Made by a program: the position numbers and the translations under genes. Source: an uncultured Collinsella sp. (lineage in GTDB: Bacteria > Actinomycetota > Coriobacteriia > Coriobacteriales > Coriobacteriaceae). Taken from it: DNA of 35,077 bases. Numbering within the stretch: position 1 is the first letter of the stretch; each line of letters starts with the position of its first letter. The notes beneath the pieces were generated by a model. That model saw only the letters and a program-made list of their open reading frames with translations, was not told where the DNA came from and ran no database searches. Below are positions 1-6,758 of this stretch, piece after piece. Location of the stretch: NCBI GenBank assembly GCA_902465015.1, contig CABQLK010000019.1, positions 1-35,077 on the forward strand. The letters run 5' to 3'.

Positions 1-120
1 CCATTCGCGACACACTGTGTCGCGAATTAAGCTGGTCCCATTATCGAAGACCAGTGAGAGCTCCTGCTCAGAATCTCGATAGCTTAATAAAGCGCTCCCC
101 TCCGGAAGTTCAATGAGCAT
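1..120 (-). CDS. Possible 5' part of an unrecognised gene cut by the left edge
   Basis: An open frame on the minus strand begins at an ATG at 118-120 and stays open to base 1, giving about 40 residues (it starts MLIELPEGSALLS). A weak GGAA lies about seven bases before the ATG. A second in-phase-looking start at 168-170 (MSIDGF) has a close AGGAA but hits a stop after 28 codons, so a frameshifted or decayed start is also possible. The open frame reads through a perfect palindrome at 3-27, which is unusual for coding DNA and lowers confidence. No family is recognised. Confidence 0.25.
   Translation of the reverse strand, partial: MLIELPEGSALLSYRDSEQELSLVFDNGTSLIRDTVCREW
3..27. repeat. Perfect 25-nt palindrome
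   Basis: ATTCGCGACACA and its reverse complement TGTGTCGCGAAT flank a single central C, giving a 12-bp perfect stem. There is no T-tract on either side. It could be an operator, a REP-like unit or part of a terminator for a gene to the left. No second copy was seen in the window. Confidence 0.6.
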
Positions 121-219
121 CCAAATTCCAGGCTGAAAAGCAAAGGAGTATCGAAACCGTCAATGCTCATTTCCTATCGAACACGCGGGTCAAAACAAGC
201 TAATTAGCCTGATAAACTG

Positions 220-250
220 TTTGTATTTTGTCTACAAAACTGTATACAAA
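220..250. promoter_or_regulatory. Nested inverted repeat and candidate promoter of the RHH gene
   Basis: Two nested dyads are visible: an outer TTTGTAT (220-226) paired with ATACAAA (244-250), and an inner TTTTGT-CT-ACAAAA. A possible promoter lies inside it, with a weak -35 TTGTAT (221-226) and -10 TATACA (243-248) separated by 16 bases. The dyad lies about 50 bases upstream of the start of the ribbon-helix-helix gene. This is the usual position for an autoregulatory operator of such proteins, but that role is inferred. Confidence 0.45.
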
Positions 251-302
251 AAGAGTATCCGTTGACCTCTGCTCGACATTATGCCGATCGATAGGAGGCG
301 CT

Positions 303-569
303 ATGGACGCTAAGCAGCTCGAAAAGATGATGGGGTTTGCTCCCGGAGAGTTGGAGAAAGCCGCGGAGGCATACGAAAAAGATGAGTGGCCGAAGGGTCG
401 CACCATCAAGCTGGGAAGGCCGTCGATCTCCGATGAGCCAAGCGTTGTTTTATCGGCACGTGTGGGTGAGTCTGTTCTTGATGCGTTTGACGCAAAAGCA
501 AAGCGCCATGGGCAAACACGCACGGAGCGACTCAGGGAGCTCATCACGCTCGATGCGATGATTGCCTAG
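303..569 (+). CDS. Small ribbon-helix-helix (CopG/MetJ-like) DNA-binding protein
   Basis: An 88-residue protein. The ATG at 303 is chosen over an upstream in-frame ATG at 228 because AGGAGG lies four bases before it and because 228 falls inside the candidate operator. The C-terminal half (SVVLSARVGESVLDAFDAKA, then a basic turn and TRTERLRELI) has the spacing of a ribbon-helix-helix fold: one strand of alternating hydrophobic residues and two helices. The N-terminal half is charged and probably the partner-binding or variable part. Proteins like this are often antitoxins, but no toxin gene adjoins it: a terminator follows directly and the next gene is the convergent dus. It may be an orphan antitoxin or a stand-alone repressor acting on its own promoter. 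The fold assignment is moderately sure; the biological role is unknown. Confidence 0.6.
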   Translation: MDAKQLEKMMGFAPGELEKAAEAYEKDEWPKGRTIKLGRPSISDEPSVVLSARVGESVLDAFDAKAKRHGQTRTERLRELITLDAMIA

Positions 570-590
570 TCACCCTCCGAACCCAAACAT

Positions 591-648
591 GTACGCCAGC
601 ATCCAAAGTCGACATTTTTCGACATCTTTGGATGCTGACGTACAGTTT
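591..648 (+). terminator. Long stem-loop terminator after the RHH gene
   Basis: A near-perfect inverted repeat is seen: GTACGCCAGCATCCAAAG at 591-608 pairs with CTTTGGATGCTGACGTAC at 626-643, followed by AGTTTTTG. The stem of about 18 bp and the T-run on the plus strand fit an intrinsic terminator for the gene ending at 569. The repeated TCGACAT in the loop extends the pairing. Confidence 0.7.
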
Positions 649-655
649 TTGCGGG

Positions 656-711
656 TAGTCATCGGGGACGTTCTTAAATGACTAGTCGCTAAAGAACGTC
701 CCCGATGACTA
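656..711. repeat. 20-bp inverted repeat abutting the dus stop codon (REP-like hairpin)
   Basis: TAGTCATCGGGGACGTTCTT at 656-675 is perfectly complementary to 692-711, with a 16-base loop that itself contains a further ATGACTA copy. The element ends two bases before the dus stop codon (713-715 on the minus strand), so it would form a hairpin at the end of the dus transcript. No T-tract follows immediately on the minus strand. The length and perfection of the arms suggest a mobile palindromic unit now acting as a 3' end. Confidence 0.65.
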
Positions 712-712
712 A

Positions 713-1666
713 CTAGCCGCGGAAGCGAGCTATGGGTGCGAGTGGCTGCTCGCGAAAGACACGATCGACGGCGGCGCGGTATTCGTCGACCTTTTTAGTC
801 TTGCGTACGAGTTTATGAACGGTAGCGGGGTCAGCGAAGGCGCACTTGGCGTAGAACCACCACTCCTTCATACGAAAGACCGCGTTACCGCCAATCTCTT
901 CTGCATATGCCGCAAACAGCGTGTCGTGAAAGCGCTGCAGCTCAGCAGCCGTTGCAGCAGGGCCGCCCTTGACCATGCGAGCCAGAGCGGGGTTCGCGAG
1001 CAGGCCACGCCCCAACATCACATGGCGCGTGCCGGGATAGGCCTCCACCAGCGCGTCCATATCCTCAAGATCAAAAATGTCACCGTTATAGGCCACGGGG
1101 AACGGCGCACGCTCCAGCGTCTCGCCATAAAACTCTTTGCGCGGCGAGCCCGTATAGCGGTCCTTCTGTACGCGCGGATGCACGATCAGCTCTGCCAACG
1201 GCATGCGGCAATACAGATCGAGCACGCGCTCGTATTCGTCGTCATTCTCCAGCCCCAGCCTGGTCTTTACCGACACCGGCAACGGCGACCGCTCGCACAC
1301 ATCGCTTAAGAACGCCTCGAGCTCGTCGAGATTGCGCAAGAAACCCGAGCCCTTGCCCTTGGCGACAACCGTTCCCGAAGGGCAACCCAAGTTGAGATTG
1401 ACCTCGCGGTAGCCCATGTCGGCGAGCACCTGTGCCGCCCACACAAACTCGTCCGCGTTCTTGGACATCAGCTGAGGCACCACGTTGAGCCCCTGGTTAT
1501 TGGCAGGATCAATCTCCTTAAACGCCTTGCCGCCAAAGCGGTTTCCCACCCGCGGCGGCGGCAAAAACGGCGTGTAATAGCAATCGAGCGCGCCGAAGCA
1601 CTCCGCATGCACGCGACGGAACACATGCCCGGTAATCCCCTCCATAGGGGCCAACGATAGAATCAT
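713..1666 (-). CDS. dus: tRNA-dihydrouridine synthase (Dus family)
   Basis: A 317-residue FMN-dependent TIM-barrel enzyme that reduces uridine to dihydrouridine in the D-loop or variable region of tRNA in the cytoplasm, using NADPH. The N-terminal LAPMEGIT is the Dus flavin-binding strand. NLNLGCPSGTV at residues 91-100 carries the catalytic cysteine (Cys95), and KGKGSGFL follows as in the family. VKTRLG (133-138), HPRVQKDRYTG and the YNGDIFD and MLGRGLLANP phosphate-binding segments come in the usual order, and the length is normal. It is closer to the DusB/DusC type than to DusA, but the target position cannot be read from sequence. The ribosome binding site (AGAGAAGAG) is weak. It is monocistronic, with repeats on both sides. 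Confidence 0.92.
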   Translation of the reverse strand: MILSLAPMEGITGHVFRRVHAECFGALDCYYTPFLPPPRVGNRFGGKAFKEIDPANNQGLNVVPQLMSKNADEFVWAAQVLADMGYREVNLNLGCPSGTVVAKGKGSGFLRNLDELEAFLSDVCERSPLPVSVKTRLGLENDDEYERVLDLYCRMPLAELIVHPRVQKDRYTGSPRKEFYGETLERAPFPVAYNGDIFDLEDMDALVEAYPGTRHVMLGRGLLANPALARMVKGGPAATAAELQRFHDTLFAAYAEEIGGNAVFRMKEWWFYAKCAFADPATVHKLVRKTKKVDEYRAAVDRVFREQPLAPIARFRG

Positions 1667-1690
1667 CTACTCTTCTCTCATATCAACACA

Positions 1691-1711
1691 ACAAAGGGGC
1701 CGTCCCTTTGT
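1691..1711. repeat. Degenerate copy of the TGTGACAAAGGG palindrome
   Basis: ACAAAGGG (1691-1698) and CCCTTTGT (1704-1711) flank GCCGT. The right arm continues CACAT as in the full copy at 8184-8216, but the left arm lacks AATGTG. It is a partial member of the same family. Confidence 0.6.
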
Positions 1712-1800
1712 CACATGCATTATGCCTTGCGCTTCAGGCGATTCACAAGGAAGAGGTAGCTACTGAACGATGACCACCCTCCAGCCGCACCCCATACAAC

Positions 1801-1980
1801 GAGGTCTAATACTTTTCCCGAGAAGTGAACGAGTGAAAACGGGCCCCGAAGCATCTGCACTTTCGAGATGCAATTTCCTGCGGTTTTGCCAGCCAAATCC
1901 TGCGGGTTTGACGTCTAAAAATGTCGATGCTTCGGAGGCCCAAGTATGGCCGTTCACTTCTCGGAAAAGTATTAGACCTC
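1801..1980. repeat. 180-bp palindromic element with 30-bp inverted ends (MITE-like)
   Basis: The left end at 1801-1831 begins GAGGTCTAATACTTTTCCC. It is complementary over 30 bases to the right end at 1951-1980, apart from one extra C in a C-run. A second inverted pair lies inside: GGGCCCCGAAGCATC near 1841-1855 against GATGCTTCGGAGGCCC near 1925-1940. The element can therefore fold into one long imperfect hairpin. It has no coding capacity. Size and symmetry suggest a non-autonomous miniature element mobilised in trans. No target duplication was confirmed. Confidence 0.65.
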
Positions 1981-1996
1981 GATTTACATGCCACTC

Positions 1997-2029
1997 AATG
2001 TGACAAAGTGGCTGCTCCTTTGTCACATT
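1997..2029. repeat. TGTGACAAAG palindrome, diverged centre
   Basis: AATGTGACAAAG (1997-2008) and CTTTGTCACATT (2018-2029) are perfect 12-base inverted arms around TGGCTGCTC. Arms match the perfect copy at 8184-8216, while the centre differs. This is a member of a dispersed REP-like family. Confidence 0.75.
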
Positions 2030-2034
2030 CGATG

Positions 2035-2063
2035 AAAAAGGGCACCGATGTTAGTCGATGCCC
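2035..2063 (-). terminator. Intrinsic terminator of the aguA operon
   Basis: On the minus strand GGGCATCGA, a six-base loop and TCGGTGCCC are followed by TTTTT. This is a nine-pair stem with one G-T pair, about 50 bases downstream of the MFS stop codon. It fits as the operon terminator. Confidence 0.8.
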
Positions 2064-2113
2064 CAAAGCGGCTGCAGGTTAAGCCCTACAGCGTATGTCT
2101 AAGACGAATCGAA

Positions 2114-3379
2114 CTATTCGTCCCAGGAGAGGTTCTTACCAGTCTTTTTTGCCAGCAGCAAGAACAGGCCGATAATAACGTTGCATGCGATGCAGAAGAT
2201 GAAGACGCCCTGGAAGGAGCCGACAAGCTCATAGACCTTCATCATAACGGGCATGCCAAAGGCGCCGACGATATAGCCCACGGAGCAGATCAGCGCGAAG
2301 ATGCGACCGAAATCGCGGGAGCCAAAGACATCCATAACCAAAACGGTCAGGGCAGTGCCAGCGATGACGTACATTACGTCGTTCACGCCTGCTGCGAGGA
2401 TGCTGAGCGTCGAGTTGCCGCTGCTCATCATGAGCATGACAAAGGAGAGGATGGAGACAGCGAGCCAGCCCAGAATGGCCTTCGTGCTGCCGAACCTATC
2501 GCAAGTGGTGCCGACGATCGGATTGAGGAACAGATCGAAGAGCGATGCAGCGGATACCATGAAGCCGCCCACCATGGGGCTAAAACCAACCTCGGAAGCA
2601 TACGTCGGGAAGAGCTGGTTCATGCAGCAAGTGAGCTGAACGAGACAGAGGAAGCCGATGCAGAAGAAGAAGGCAGGCGACTTAATGGCGCGCGCATAGC
2701 TAACGCCACGCGTGCTATCCTCGGTCGTCTCCTCGGTCTCGGTGACCGTCTCGCCCTCGACGTAGCCATAGGGCAGCATGCCCTTGTCCTGAGGCTTGTA
2801 GCGGATGATCAGAATGGAAGCTGGGAGAATGAGCACTGCGGAAACACCGGCGAGCACCAGATAACCAGTTCTCCAGCCAGCGGCCTCGATGACAGAGGTG
2901 ATGACGGGACTCATGATGAGCATGTAAATCGAGTTCACTGCCCAAGCGAGACCGATTGCCAGGCCACCAGATTTTTTGAACCACTGGTCAATAACGTCGG
3001 ACATAGCGACGCCGGTGGTGAAGGCGAAGCAAACGCCAATCAGGGCGCCAGCGGCGATGAACATCCAGACTTCGGTGTAGAAGGCCATGCCTGCGCCGGC
3101 AGCGAGCAAAATAAGCTCGACAACGGGGAGCCAAACCTTGCCAACGACCTTGGGAATGAGTTTTCCGACAAACGGAAGAGCTGCCGCAAGACCAATGAGC
3201 GTTGCGGTGAAGTAATACGAGAAGATGGAATAGTCAAACCCGAACTCCTCGCACACGGGTGCGACGAAGGAGCCCGCGATGACGCTATAGGATCCGGTCG
3301 TGCCGGCAGACATAAGGCCGAGCGCGATTACGAGAACCCATGCGTAAACCTTGCTGCTCTTTAACTTTGCATTTTCCAT
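2114..3379 (-). CDS. MFS transporter, third gene of the agmatine operon
   Basis: A 421-residue inner-membrane carrier with about twelve hydrophobic helices, resembling the oxalate/formate-antiporter type of MFS (N-terminal SAGTTGSYSVIAGSFVAPVC; mid-protein DQWFKKSGGLAIGLAWAVNS). The start at 3379 (MENAKLK) is chosen because AGGAG sits eight bases upstream; an upstream ATG at 3412 lies inside the preceding gene. The AGGAG overlaps the stop codon of the carbamoyltransferase, and the two genes are 11 bases apart, so they are translationally linked. Context suggests import of agmatine (or another guanidino compound) or its exchange for putrescine, replacing the APC-type AguD carrier of lactic acid bacteria. 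That substrate is inferred. A close paralog lies at 6759-8039, sharing for example the C-terminal FQGVFIFCIACN. The central loop (about residues 195-225) is acidic and Thr/Glu-rich. Confidence 0.85.
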   Translation of the reverse strand: MENAKLKSSKVYAWVLVIALGLMSAGTTGSYSVIAGSFVAPVCEEFGFDYSIFSYYFTATLIGLAAALPFVGKLIPKVVGKVWLPVVELILLAAGAGMAFYTEVWMFIAAGALIGVCFAFTTGVAMSDVIDQWFKKSGGLAIGLAWAVNSIYMLIMSPVITSVIEAAGWRTGYLVLAGVSAVLILPASILIIRYKPQDKGMLPYGYVEGETVTETEETTEDSTRGVSYARAIKSPAFFFCIGFLCLVQLTCCMNQLFPTYASEVGFSPMVGGFMVSAASLFDLFLNPIVGTTCDRFGSTKAILGWLAVSILSFVMLMMSSGNSTLSILAAGVNDVMYVIAGTALTVLVMDVFGSRDFGRIFALICSVGYIVGAFGMPVMMKVYELVGSFQGVFIFCIACNVIIGLFLLLAKKTGKNLSWDE

Positions 3380-3390
3380 TGACGCAGCTC

Positions 3391-4455
3391 CTAGAGACCC
3401 AGAAGGGCACACATAACGGCCTTGATGGTGTGCTGACGGTTCTCTGCCTCACGGAAGATGACCGAAGCGTTGGCCTCAAAGCACTCGTCGGCAATCTCGA
3501 AACCCTCGGTGATGATCTCGCGATGAAGGTCGTTCTTGCACTGGTCGAGGAGCATCTTGCCAACACGGTGATCCGCGTTGTGGACAGAGGGAAGCTCATG
3601 CATGCAGAAGATGTCGGGATTGTTGGTGCGCTTGCACAGCTCGCTGGTGACGCGATAGGGGTACAGAGACTCGGCATCGCCCAACCAGGAGTTGTAGTCG
3701 TCGGGATCCAGAACCTCTTCTCCGCACTCGGGGTTGATGTAGCGCCACTCCTCGGTAACGATAACGTCAACGCCATCCAGGGCATCGAGGTCAGAGGTGA
3801 TGGTAAAGGTCCTATTGGGAGCGTACTTGGCGTAGCAGGCCTCCACCTCTTCGATCATTTCCTTGCACATCTGATGACGGAGGTCGTCGGGGCCGATGGC
3901 GAGGAAGTCCATGTCGAGCATAGCGCACAGACGGCCATACCACACTGGGGCGCCGGCGCAGTTGCCAACGAAAGCCATCTTCTTGCCGCGGCTCGTACGC
4001 AGACCGCCCCATTGCTCTTCCATCGTAAGAGCGTCAGCGAGCATCTGAGTCGGGTGATCGCCGAGAGTAAGGGCATTGATGACCGGGATGTCAACCAGGT
4101 CGGCGACGTCATAGAGGAACTGCTCGTCCTTCTGTGCGCGGTAGACGATGAGATCGTACATGCCGTTAAAGACGCGCATGGCATCCTTGACGGTCTCGCA
4201 GTCACCCATGTGGGAGTTGGTCAGATAAGTGAAGCCCATGCCCAAATCATTGCAGGAGGTCTCGAATGCGCAACGAGTACGGGTCGAGCCCCACTCAAAG
4301 TTGGCGAGGACGTTTTTGCCGGGGAAGTAGCGCTGGTCGACACCAGACTTCTTCTGAGCCTTAAGGTTCCAGGCAAGATCGATGAGATAGCGGAAATCCT
4401 CGGAGGAGAGATCATGGATGTTGATGTAGTCGCGACCGCGGAGGCTGTTGTTCAT
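3391..4455 (-). CDS. ptcA: Putrescine/ornithine carbamoyltransferase homolog with altered HCLP motif
   Basis: A 354-residue transcarbamylase. With agmatine deiminase it would turn N-carbamoylputrescine plus phosphate into putrescine and carbamoyl phosphate in the cytoplasm. Carbamoyl-phosphate residues are intact: STRTR at 57-61 and HPTQ at 134-137. The C-terminal EAENRQHTIKAVM is typical of the family. Two substrate-side motifs deviate. The ornithine DxxxSMG loop is replaced by TEEWRYINPECGEE (about 235-248), which fits a non-ornithine substrate as in PtcA. HCLP is HELP (286-289), so the conserved cysteine is Glu287. The start at 4455 has AAAGGA seven bases upstream. The MFS gene follows at 11 bases and aguA precedes at 123 bases. 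The class is sure; the exact substrate is not, and putrescine is inferred from aguA. No carbamate kinase gene is present. Confidence 0.75.
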   Translation of the reverse strand: MNNSLRGRDYINIHDLSSEDFRYLIDLAWNLKAQKKSGVDQRYFPGKNVLANFEWGSTRTRCAFETSCNDLGMGFTYLTNSHMGDCETVKDAMRVFNGMYDLIVYRAQKDEQFLYDVADLVDIPVINALTLGDHPTQMLADALTMEEQWGGLRTSRGKKMAFVGNCAGAPVWYGRLCAMLDMDFLAIGPDDLRHQMCKEMIEEVEACYAKYAPNRTFTITSDLDALDGVDVIVTEEWRYINPECGEEVLDPDDYNSWLGDAESLYPYRVTSELCKRTNNPDIFCMHELPSVHNADHRVGKMLLDQCKNDLHREIITEGFEIADECFEANASVIFREAENRQHTIKAVMCALLGL

Positions 4456-4500
4456 GCCTATTTCCTTTCGAATTATTATCAAAATTATTGTTGAATGTGT

Positions 4501-4530
4501 CCCCGAGGAAAACACGGATATCCCTCGGGG
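4501..4530. other. Intercistronic hairpin between aguA and ptcA
   Basis: CCCCGAGG (4501-4508) pairs with CCTCGGGG (4523-4530) around a 14-base loop. No T-tract follows on the minus strand, so it is more likely a stabilising, processing or attenuating hairpin in the 123-base gap than a full terminator. Confidence 0.5.
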
Positions 4531-4578
4531 AGCGGTACATGTGGCGCCTAAGCCAAAGAGCGCAGGCTCTAAGGCTCA

Positions 4579-5817
4579 CTAACGACTGGCCGCCACGTCC
4601 TTAGTCCAGCAGTGCACGCCGCCGCCGGACAGGTTAAGCGCGAGGGAATCAATCATGATGACTTTGCGATCAGGGAAGCAGCTCTCAAGAACTGCCTTGG
4701 CCTGCCCATCCTTCTCTTTCACGACCTCGCTCATGCCCTCGTGGTAATAACGCTGGCCAAGAACGACGCCGTTGCAAATCAGGAAGTTGCAGTAGCTCGC
4801 TGCGGCGTAGAAGTGGACGGGGCCCTCGGGCCAGGGGGTGCCATCCATAAACTTGCCGCCCATTTCGTCGATGAAGCCCTTATAGAGCTCGTAATCTTCA
4901 TCGCCAGGGGCGATAACGACTTCAATAGGCTCGGCGGTGGGCATACGAACGATCTCGAAGGGCTTGCCCTCCCAGTCCGTTTCGTTGCTCAGGATCTCGT
5001 AGGCTGCCTCAATGCGGCGACGAGACTCTGCTCCAGCCTTGCTCGAGGCTGCCTCTTCATCGGACACCTCGGCAAGAAGAATCTTGTTCGGAGTGATAAA
5101 GCGACACATCTCATCAATGTGAGCTGCAAAGCTCATGCCAAAGACGGGAGTTCCGTCTTCCTTCTCGTCGAGGATGCCCAGTCGATAGTCGTCGTCCTCG
5201 AGCATAGGCTGCGGAAGCCAGATAACCTTGTTGAGGTTGTAGATGCGCTTATACTCGGCCTCTACTTCCTCTTTCGTGAACTCGGGATTACGCTTGCGGC
5301 ATTCCGTGTCCTCGATGGCGATCAGAGTGCCGTGACCGTCAAACTCGCGGTCGCCGCCCTCCGAAACCATTTCGGAATTGACGATATCGAAGCAACCGAG
5401 CGCAACCGCCATGTGAACGGCTGCCTTACGTGCGGACTGGCACTCCGGGGAGTTCTTGTCCCACACGCCGTAATAGGTCCAAGCGGGGTTGACCATATAA
5501 GAATGGCCCTTGTCGTCGACCATGATGCTGGGACCGTTGTCGCGGACATAGAAGTTGGAGTCTTCGAACTGCGTGATCTCGATGCGATCGAGATCAACCC
5601 CCTCCTCCTTCAGGCGCGAGCAAGCCTCCTCATAGGAGCCGGGGGTGCCGCAATTGAGGTTGACCGTAACGTCGCCATACTCGAGCAGAGCCTTGATCAC
5701 GTCAACGCAGGGCTGGCGGTTATCGTAGCCCTCTGCACGGATGTAATCGGGAAGCCATGTCACATAGACGTTGGAGCGCTTCTCGAACTCGCCCGGCATA
5801 CGATAGTTCTCGTACAT
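4579..5817 (-). CDS. aguA: Agmatine deiminase family enzyme
   Basis: A 412-residue guanidine-modifying enzyme of the PAD_porph family. It would hydrolyse agmatine to N-carbamoylputrescine and ammonia in the cytoplasm. Motifs are in order: VRDNGP at 91-96, EGGD at 153-156, the catalytic His in HIDEMCRF (233-240), and GGGVHC near the C-terminus with the nucleophile at about Cys403. Several positions differ from textbook AguA: the segment after EGG is DREFDGHGTL, and GGGNIHC is shortened to GGGVHC. The substrate could therefore be a relative of agmatine. The start at 5817 (MYENYRM) has GGAAGGA about six bases upstream; longer frames extend into the divergent regulatory region. It is the first gene of a three-gene leftward operon and divergent from a TetR gene. 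Confidence 0.85.
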   Translation of the reverse strand: MYENYRMPGEFEKRSNVYVTWLPDYIRAEGYDNRQPCVDVIKALLEYGDVTVNLNCGTPGSYEEACSRLKEEGVDLDRIEITQFEDSNFYVRDNGPSIMVDDKGHSYMVNPAWTYYGVWDKNSPECQSARKAAVHMAVALGCFDIVNSEMVSEGGDREFDGHGTLIAIEDTECRKRNPEFTKEEVEAEYKRIYNLNKVIWLPQPMLEDDDYRLGILDEKEDGTPVFGMSFAAHIDEMCRFITPNKILLAEVSDEEAASSKAGAESRRRIEAAYEILSNETDWEGKPFEIVRMPTAEPIEVVIAPGDEDYELYKGFIDEMGGKFMDGTPWPEGPVHFYAAASYCNFLICNGVVLGQRYYHEGMSEVVKEKDGQAKAVLESCFPDRKVIMIDSLALNLSGGGVHCWTKDVAASR

Positions 5818-6041
5818 GGTTGGTCCTTCCGTCGGGTTTCCCGCGATGCTGTCCGGCCGCGACAATAGCGGGGTTTCACCTGCTATAGTACTACTATACC
5901 TACCGTTCGGTAGATAATTTTGAATAATTGCCGCTCGCCTACTGATACATACCGTTCGCCGTATATAGTGGTCATGTTTGGACACGAATTGATGTTCCGT
6001 TGCCATCCTTAATAATGTTGGTAGTGCGGAAGTGATTTGCA
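5818..6041. promoter_or_regulatory. Divergent aguA/tetR control region with CTACCG/CGGTAG operators
   Basis: A perfect 14-bp palindrome CTACCGTTCGGTAG lies at 5900-5913, next to a -10-like TATAGT for the leftward aguA transcript (minus strand, 5893-5898). A second, one-sided copy (ATACCGTTCGCCGT) is at 5949-5962. For the rightward tetR gene, TTGAAT (5920-5925) and TGATAC (5943-5948) at 17 bases are a weak possible promoter. They sit between and beside the two sites, so a bound repressor would cover both directions. Related sites lie in front of the second MFS gene. Confidence 0.65.
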
Positions 6042-6620
6042 ATGGAGAAATGCAGCGTGAGCACAAGAAAAAAAATATTGGACGCAATGTACGATCTTGT
6101 GGCAGAAGTCGGTTATGACAAAGCGTCTATCGGAAAGATTTGCGACTTTGTCGGTATATCCAAGCCGTCGGTGTACTACTACTTTCCCTCAAAAGAGGAG
6201 ATTTTCACTACGCTCTTGGACAGCATGTTTCCGACCATTGACTATCAGCGCGACTACTCGCTAATAGTCGATAGGGACGGGTTCAAGGCCGCGCTTATCG
6301 AGCTCGGCAATTCAGTTATAGGTGGCTATCGAAGCGATGAAAAGCGCCGGCGCGTGCTGGCCGAGGTTAGCGTTCAAGCAAATCGAATTCCTGCAGTTCA
6401 GGAACGTCAAGCGACGGCGACCAAACGAACCATGGATGCGCTTAAAGACATCCTTCTTCATGGTGTAGAGATTGGCGCGTTTTCCGATAGCGCCGACGTA
6501 ATGCTCTACGTACAAATTCTTTATACCGTTCTGGAGGGAGCAAGCAATACGGTCGCTCAAGGTGAGGATATTGATGAGAAAGCGGTTTGGGCGGGAATAG
6601 TCGAGCTTATGTTCAAATAA
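6042..6620 (+). CDS. TetR-family repressor of the agmatine module
   Basis: A 192-residue regulator with a classical TetR N-terminus: about residues 7-52 contain ILDAMYDLVAEVGYDKASIG, then KICDFVGISKPSVYYYFPSKEEIF with the recognition helix. The remaining all-helical region would be the ligand-binding and dimer domain. The start ATG at 6042 has GGAAG about nine bases upstream. It is transcribed divergently from aguA, and palindromic sites fitting a TetR dimer occur in this gap and again upstream of the second MFS gene. It probably represses both carrier genes and the enzymes, and is released by agmatine, putrescine or a related compound. The ligand is inferred from context only. Its coding sequence is visibly less GC-rich than that of neighbours. 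Confidence 0.85.
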   Translation: MEKCSVSTRKKILDAMYDLVAEVGYDKASIGKICDFVGISKPSVYYYFPSKEEIFTTLLDSMFPTIDYQRDYSLIVDRDGFKAALIELGNSVIGGYRSDEKRRRVLAEVSVQANRIPAVQERQATATKRTMDALKDILLHGVEIGAFSDSADVMLYVQILYTVLEGASNTVAQGEDIDEKAVWAGIVELMFK

Positions 6621-6681
6621 ACCAACCAAGCTGAAGCGCATGTTGGCACCCATGGTGCCTGCGGGCAACCTTTAAAACGAA

Positions 6682-6723
6682 AACAGGGGTCGACTCCAGT
6701 CTGGCTTGGAGTCGACCCCTGTT
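6682..6723. terminator. Bidirectional terminator between tetR and the second MFS gene
   Basis: AACAGGGGTCGACTCCA (6682-6698) is perfectly complementary to 6707-6723, with an eight-base loop. Read on the minus strand the stem is followed by TTCGTTTTAAAG, a fair T-rich tail for the MFS gene ending at 6759. On the plus strand it closes tetR. Confidence 0.85.
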
Positions 6724-6758
6724 GCATGGCAATCTATGCCGATGCAAATCGGCGCTTA

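Larger units (their letters stand above)
1667..2113. other. 447-bp intergenic block made of palindromic repeats
   Basis: No gene is supported between dus and the MFS gene. Short frames here run across palindromes and have no ribosome binding sites. The block holds three repeat units (1691-1711, 1801-1980, 1997-2029) and the terminator of the leftward agmatine operon (2035-2063). Confidence 0.75.

Noticed and set aside
303..720. Complete toxin-antitoxin pair around the ribbon-helix-helix gene
   Set aside because: No second gene of toxin size lies on either side; the flanks are a palindrome, a terminator and dus.
2048..3364. A 438-codon open frame on the plus strand
   Set aside because: It lies wholly antisense to the MFS gene, has Asp/Glu/His-rich non-protein composition and no ribosome binding site.
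3340..4494. A 384-codon plus-strand frame opposite the carbamoyltransferase
   Set aside because: It is a shadow of the opposite strand. The minus-strand frame has family motifs from end to end.
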